Shown: positions 6,816-9,182 of the stretch, piece by piece | How positions within the stretch are numbered: position 1 is the stretch's first letter | Layout of the letters: each line of letters begins with the position of its first letter | Assembly (NCBI GenBank): GCA_028866355.1 | Contig: JAGWIH010000075.1 | Location: 1 to 9,182 of the forward strand | Direction: 5' to 3' | Source: Alphaproteobacteria bacterium | GTDB taxonomy: Bacteria; Pseudomonadota; Alphaproteobacteria; ATCC43930; CGMCC-115725 | DNA: 9,182 bases | Translations under genes and position numbers: made by a program | Notes under the pieces: model-generated | Databases searched by the model: none | Told to the model about the DNA's origin: nothing | What the model saw: only the letters and a program-made list of their open reading frames with translations

Positions 6816-7580
6816 CTATTCGAGCGCCGGATTGCCGCCTAAGTCTTTGACCATCGCCGCGACCTCGTTCGCCGCGTGATCGAGCCGGGCCGCATCGCGG
6901 CCGCGCAGCACGAGGCTCACCCAAAAGCCGCCGCCGCGCCGGAACGCCGGATAAGAGCCGATATCGAGATCACGATAGCGGTCCTGGATGGCGGCCAATC
7001 CTTGCGCCACCGTCCCTTCCGGCAAGTCGCAGCCGACGGTCCGCGACAGCACCGGCGGCCCGCCTTTGAGGGTCGGCTTGACGCTGTCGAACATCGCCTG
7101 CATCACGCGCGGGATGCCGGCCATGACGTAGACGTTTTCCTTGCGGAAGCCCGGCGCGCGCGACACCGGATTGAGAATGAGCGCCGCCCCTTCGGGCGTG
7201 TGGCACATGCGAAGCCGCGCTTCGTTCAAATCCTCGGGCTTGAACACCGCCTGGAAGATGGCGAGCGCTTCGGGATTGAGCACGTTCTTCACGCCGAAGG
7301 CCTTGGCGACGCACTCGGCGGTGATGTCGTCGTGCGTCGGACCGATGCCGCCGGTCGTGAACACATAATCGTACTTGGCGCGCAGCTCGTTCACCGTCGC
7401 GGCGATGGTGTCGCAGATATCGGGAATGACCCGCGCTTCCTTGAGCACGACGCCGATTTGCGCCAAGCCCTGCGCGATGTAGGCGAGATTGGTGTCCTGC
7501 GTGCGGCCGGACAGGATTTCGTTGCCGATGACGAGAACGCAGGCGGTGTAGACCTTGCCCGGCGCGGCGGTATCGCTCAT
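6816..7580 (-). CDS. CinA N-terminal-type / molybdopterin-binding (MoaB-fold) protein
   Basis: This 254-residue protein matches the COG1058 part of CinA. GNEILSG at 19-25 and TTGGIGPTHDD at 75-85 are the conserved nucleotide/molybdopterin-binding motifs, and a C-terminal region (about 170-254) with SYPAFRRGGGFWVSLVLRG completes the domain. Full CinA has about 410-420 residues with a C-terminal PncC amidase (NMN deamidase) domain, which is absent here. This short form is common in alphaproteobacteria. In full-length CinA the N-terminal domain has reported ADP-ribose pyrophosphatase activity, so a cytoplasmic role in nucleotide repair is plausible; transferring it to this protein is inference. 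AGGGA on the minus strand (within 7586-7591) sits well before the ATG at 7580. It follows the transporter gene by 46 bp, so one operon is likely. Codon 247 (6840-6842) is TTA, the only in-frame TTA I found in this window. Confidence 0.9.
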   Translation of the reverse strand: MSDTAAPGKVYTACVLVIGNEILSGRTQDTNLAYIAQGLAQIGVVLKEARVIPDICDTIAATVNELRAKYDYVFTTGGIGPTHDDITAECVAKAFGVKNVLNPEALAIFQAVFKPEDLNEARLRMCHTPEGAALILNPVSRAPGFRKENVYVMAGIPRVMQAMFDSVKPTLKGGPPVLSRTVGCDLPEGTVAQGLAAIQDRYRDLDIGSYPAFRRGGGFWVSLVLRGRDAARLDHAANEVAAMVKDLGGNPALE

Positions 7581-7626
7581 GCGTTTCCCTTAGCGCCAAT
7601 CGCGCAGCGGAGCAATCGGCGCGGGG

Positions 7627-8685
7627 TCATCCGTGGCGGTGCCGGTGATGGATGTCGGGATAATGCGGATGGCTGTGCACCAGCCGCGCATGGGCGTGGC
7701 GATGGCTGTGCGGCTCGCCCGGCGGATCGTCCGGCGCATGCGCATGCTGATGGTGTTCGTCGTGCCAATGCCAGTGCTCGTGATCCATCGGCTCGTGCAC
7801 GTGCTCGTGTTGGTGCTGTTCGGTGAGATGCAGCACGACGCCGATCGCCATCAGCAGGGCAGCGACGACGAATGTGGCACTGATCGGCTCGCCGAAGCCG
7901 CCGATCGCCACGGCCGCACCGACGAACGGCGCGACCGAAAAATAGGCCATGGTGCGCGCCGCGCCGAGCTCGCGCAGCGCGACGACGAACAGGCACAGGC
8001 TTACGCCGTAGCCGAAGAACCCGACGATGCCCGCACCGGCGATCGCCGCCGGCGGCGGCAAATTGCCGTCGATCGACAACGCAAATGCCACGTTGACCGC
8101 GCCCGCCACCAGGCCCTTGATCGCGGTCAACCGCACCGGATCGACGCCGGAAATCTTGCGCGTCAGATTGTCGTCGATCGCCCACGCGAAACACGCACCG
8201 ACGACCCACAAATTGGCCCAAGCGAAGCCGGCATGACCGTTCCACGACAAGACCACGCCACCGGCGACGACCGAAGCGGCACCGATGCCGATCCGCAAAT
8301 CGACGTACTCGTGAAAGACCAGCCAGGCGATCGCCAGCGCGAAAAAGCTTTCGAGATTGAGCAGCAGCGCCGCCGTCGCCGCCTGGGTTTCGGCGAGACC
8401 GAGCATCAGCAACACCGGACCGCAAATGCCGCCGGCAAAAATCGTCGCGATCAGCCACGGCAGATCGGCCGCGCGCAGCGGCGCGCCTTGCGCGGTGCCG
8501 CGCCAGCGCTGCCAACCCAGCACCGCGGTCAGGCCGATGCCGGAGGCGAGGTACAGCAAGCCGGCGAGCAGCCACGGGCTGACGGCGCCGAGCAGGGCTT
8601 TGGCCAGCGGCGTGCTCGCGCCGAACAGCACCGCCGCGCCGAGCGCGCTGGAAATTCCGCGGCCGAGGCCGCGCATCGCGGTCAT
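7627..8685 (-). CDS. EamA/DMT-family transporter with histidine-rich C-terminal tail
   Basis: The 352-residue product has about ten hydrophobic helices (roughly 12-33, 37-57, 75-95, 101-120, 130-146, 153-168, 183-203, 211-235, 243-262 and 266-286), arranged as the two five-helix EamA repeats of the drug/metabolite transporter superfamily. The first helix carries GAAVLFGASTPLAKALLG, typical of these inner-membrane exporters. The substrate cannot be told from sequence. After the last helix a 64-residue tail (289-352) contains 23 histidines in HxH runs such as HEHWHWHDEHHQHAHA and ends PDIHHRHRHG. Such a tail suggests binding of Zn, Ni, Co or Cu, so a metal or metal-responsive substrate is possible. 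The start is chosen as the ATG at 8685, but M4 (8674-8676) is also possible because neither has a clear ribosome-binding site. The CinA-like gene lies 46 bp downstream on the same strand; map diverges 68 bp away. Confidence 0.9.
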   Translation of the reverse strand: MTAMRGLGRGISSALGAAVLFGASTPLAKALLGAVSPWLLAGLLYLASGIGLTAVLGWQRWRGTAQGAPLRAADLPWLIATIFAGGICGPVLLMLGLAETQAATAALLLNLESFFALAIAWLVFHEYVDLRIGIGAASVVAGGVVLSWNGHAGFAWANLWVVGACFAWAIDDNLTRKISGVDPVRLTAIKGLVAGAVNVAFALSIDGNLPPPAAIAGAGIVGFFGYGVSLCLFVVALRELGAARTMAYFSVAPFVGAAVAIGGFGEPISATFVVAALLMAIGVVLHLTEQHQHEHVHEPMDHEHWHWHDEHHQHAHAPDDPPGEPHSHRHAHARLVHSHPHYPDIHHRHRHG

Positions 8686-8753
8686 CGGCGGATGATACCG
8701 GCGGCGCCATCGCCTTGCGAGCGGGTCGCAAAGCGACTACCTATTGCGGCGTG
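8686..8753. promoter_or_regulatory. Divergent promoter region between the transporter gene and map
   Basis: These 68 bp separate divergent genes and must hold or overlap both promoters. On the plus strand TTGCGA at 8715-8720 matches a -35 box at four of six positions, and 17 bp later TACCTA (8738-8743), or TATTGC slightly downstream, is a poor -10. Transcription from either would start only a few bases before the map ATG. Together with the absence of a Shine-Dalgarno, that would fit a leaderless or nearly leaderless map mRNA. This is a weak prediction. Confidence 0.25.
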
Positions 8754-9182
8754 ATGAACGATCAACTGTCCCCTGCCCTGCGCGATCCCGAGCCCGGCGA
8801 GCGCCGCATTCGGCTGCACGGACCGGACGATTTCGCGGCGATGCGCAAGGCCGGACGGCTGGCGGCGGAACTGCTCGATTACATCACGCCCTTCGTCAAA
8901 CCGGGCGTGACCACCGGCGAGCTCGACCGGCTGTGCGAAACGTTCACGCGCGAGCATGGCGCGAAATCGGGGCCGCTCGGCTATCGCGAGTTTCCGCGCT
9001 CGATCTGCACCTCGGTCAATCACGTCGTCTGCCACGGCATTCCCGGCGACCGCGTGCTCGAGGACGGCGACATCCTCAACATCGACGTGACGCCGATCGT
9101 CGACGGCTGGTACGGCGACACCAGCCGCATGTTCCTGGTCGGCGACAAGATCAGCGTCAAGGCGGCGAAGCTGGTCGACGTC
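8754..9182 (+). CDS. map: Type I methionine aminopeptidase, partial
   Basis: The frame is open from ATG 8754 to the right edge (143 codons) with no stop, so the C-terminal half is missing. The enzyme removes the initiator methionine from new proteins in the cytoplasm using a two-metal centre. Visible family features are DFAAMRKAGRLAAELLD (26-42), GVTTGELDRLC (51-61), ICTSVNHVVCHGIPGD (84-99) with H94 corresponding to active-site His79 of the E. coli enzyme, GDILNIDVTPIVDGWYGDTS (105-124) with metal ligands D111 and D122, and SRMFLVG. The remaining ligands (one His and two Glu) would lie beyond the edge. About 20 extra N-terminal residues precede the family core. The adjacent in-frame GTG (8751) is an alternative start; no Shine-Dalgarno decides between them. 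In alphaproteobacteria map often sits near cinA-like, sfsA and radC genes, which agrees with the CinA-like gene here. Confidence 0.95.
   Translation, partial: MNDQLSPALRDPEPGERRIRLHGPDDFAAMRKAGRLAAELLDYITPFVKPGVTTGELDRLCETFTREHGAKSGPLGYREFPRSICTSVNHVVCHGIPGDRVLEDGDILNIDVTPIVDGWYGDTSRMFLVGDKISVKAAKLVDV

Noticed and set aside
6662..6924. Short open frames crossing the tRNA on both strands
   Set aside because: They are translations of tRNA sequence (for example AAGFEPALRFPGTDFKSV) and flanks, a known annotation artefact.
7633..8754. 373-residue plus-strand frame over the transporter gene
   Set aside because: The Met/Val-rich start is the reverse of the His-codon tail and the rest is Arg/Gln/Asp-rich; the membrane helices of the minus-strand product are decisive.
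1..9182. CRISPR array, insertion sequence or defence/toxin system
   Set aside because: No regularly spaced direct repeats, terminal inverted repeats, transposase motifs or toxin-antitoxin-like gene pair were seen in the window.

Overview
The window is GC-rich DNA, roughly two-thirds G+C by eye, with dense genes and strong third-position GC bias. Long spurious reading frames run antisense to the real genes. The protein families point to an alphaproteobacterium, perhaps Rhodospirillales-like: a fused indolepyruvate ferredoxin oxidoreductase, a short CinA-like protein near map, a CtpA with the usual alphaproteobacterial C-terminus, and a DMT transporter with a His-rich tail. This placement is an inference from protein appearance. 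No marker gene in the window settles it.

Layout, left to right. (1) Bases 1-381, minus strand: the N-terminal half of a family 2 glycosyltransferase of the LPS-core (WaaE/LgtF-like) type, running off the left edge. (2) A 204-bp divergent intergenic region. (3) Plus strand, 586-5876: a 1159-residue indolepyruvate ferredoxin oxidoreductase, then after 51 bp a one-domain cupin, whose stop codon overlaps the start of a CtpA-type S41 peptidase (ATGA). (4) Minus strand, 5904-6380: a small, very basic Lys/Ala/Pro-rich protein of unknown function, convergent with ctpA. (5) A 309-bp gap with an AT-rich patch, containing no gene I can support. (6) Minus strand, 6690-6776: tRNA-Leu with anticodon TAA and an encoded CCA. 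(7) Minus strand, 6816-8685: a CinA-N/MoaB-fold protein downstream of an EamA/DMT transporter with a 64-residue histidine-rich tail, probably one operon. (8) From 8754, plus strand: the N-terminal half of type I methionine aminopeptidase (map), running off the right edge.

The genes look like ordinary chromosomal genes. I see no mobile element, CRISPR array, toxin-antitoxin pair, phage gene or defence cassette, and no compelling new multi-gene system. The observations most worth a second look are the His-rich transporter tail, the histone-H1-like basic protein beside ctpA, the translational coupling of a cupin to ctpA, and the AT-rich gap next to the tRNA. Two real genes are cut by the window edges (glycosyltransferase and map), so they have no stop codon here.
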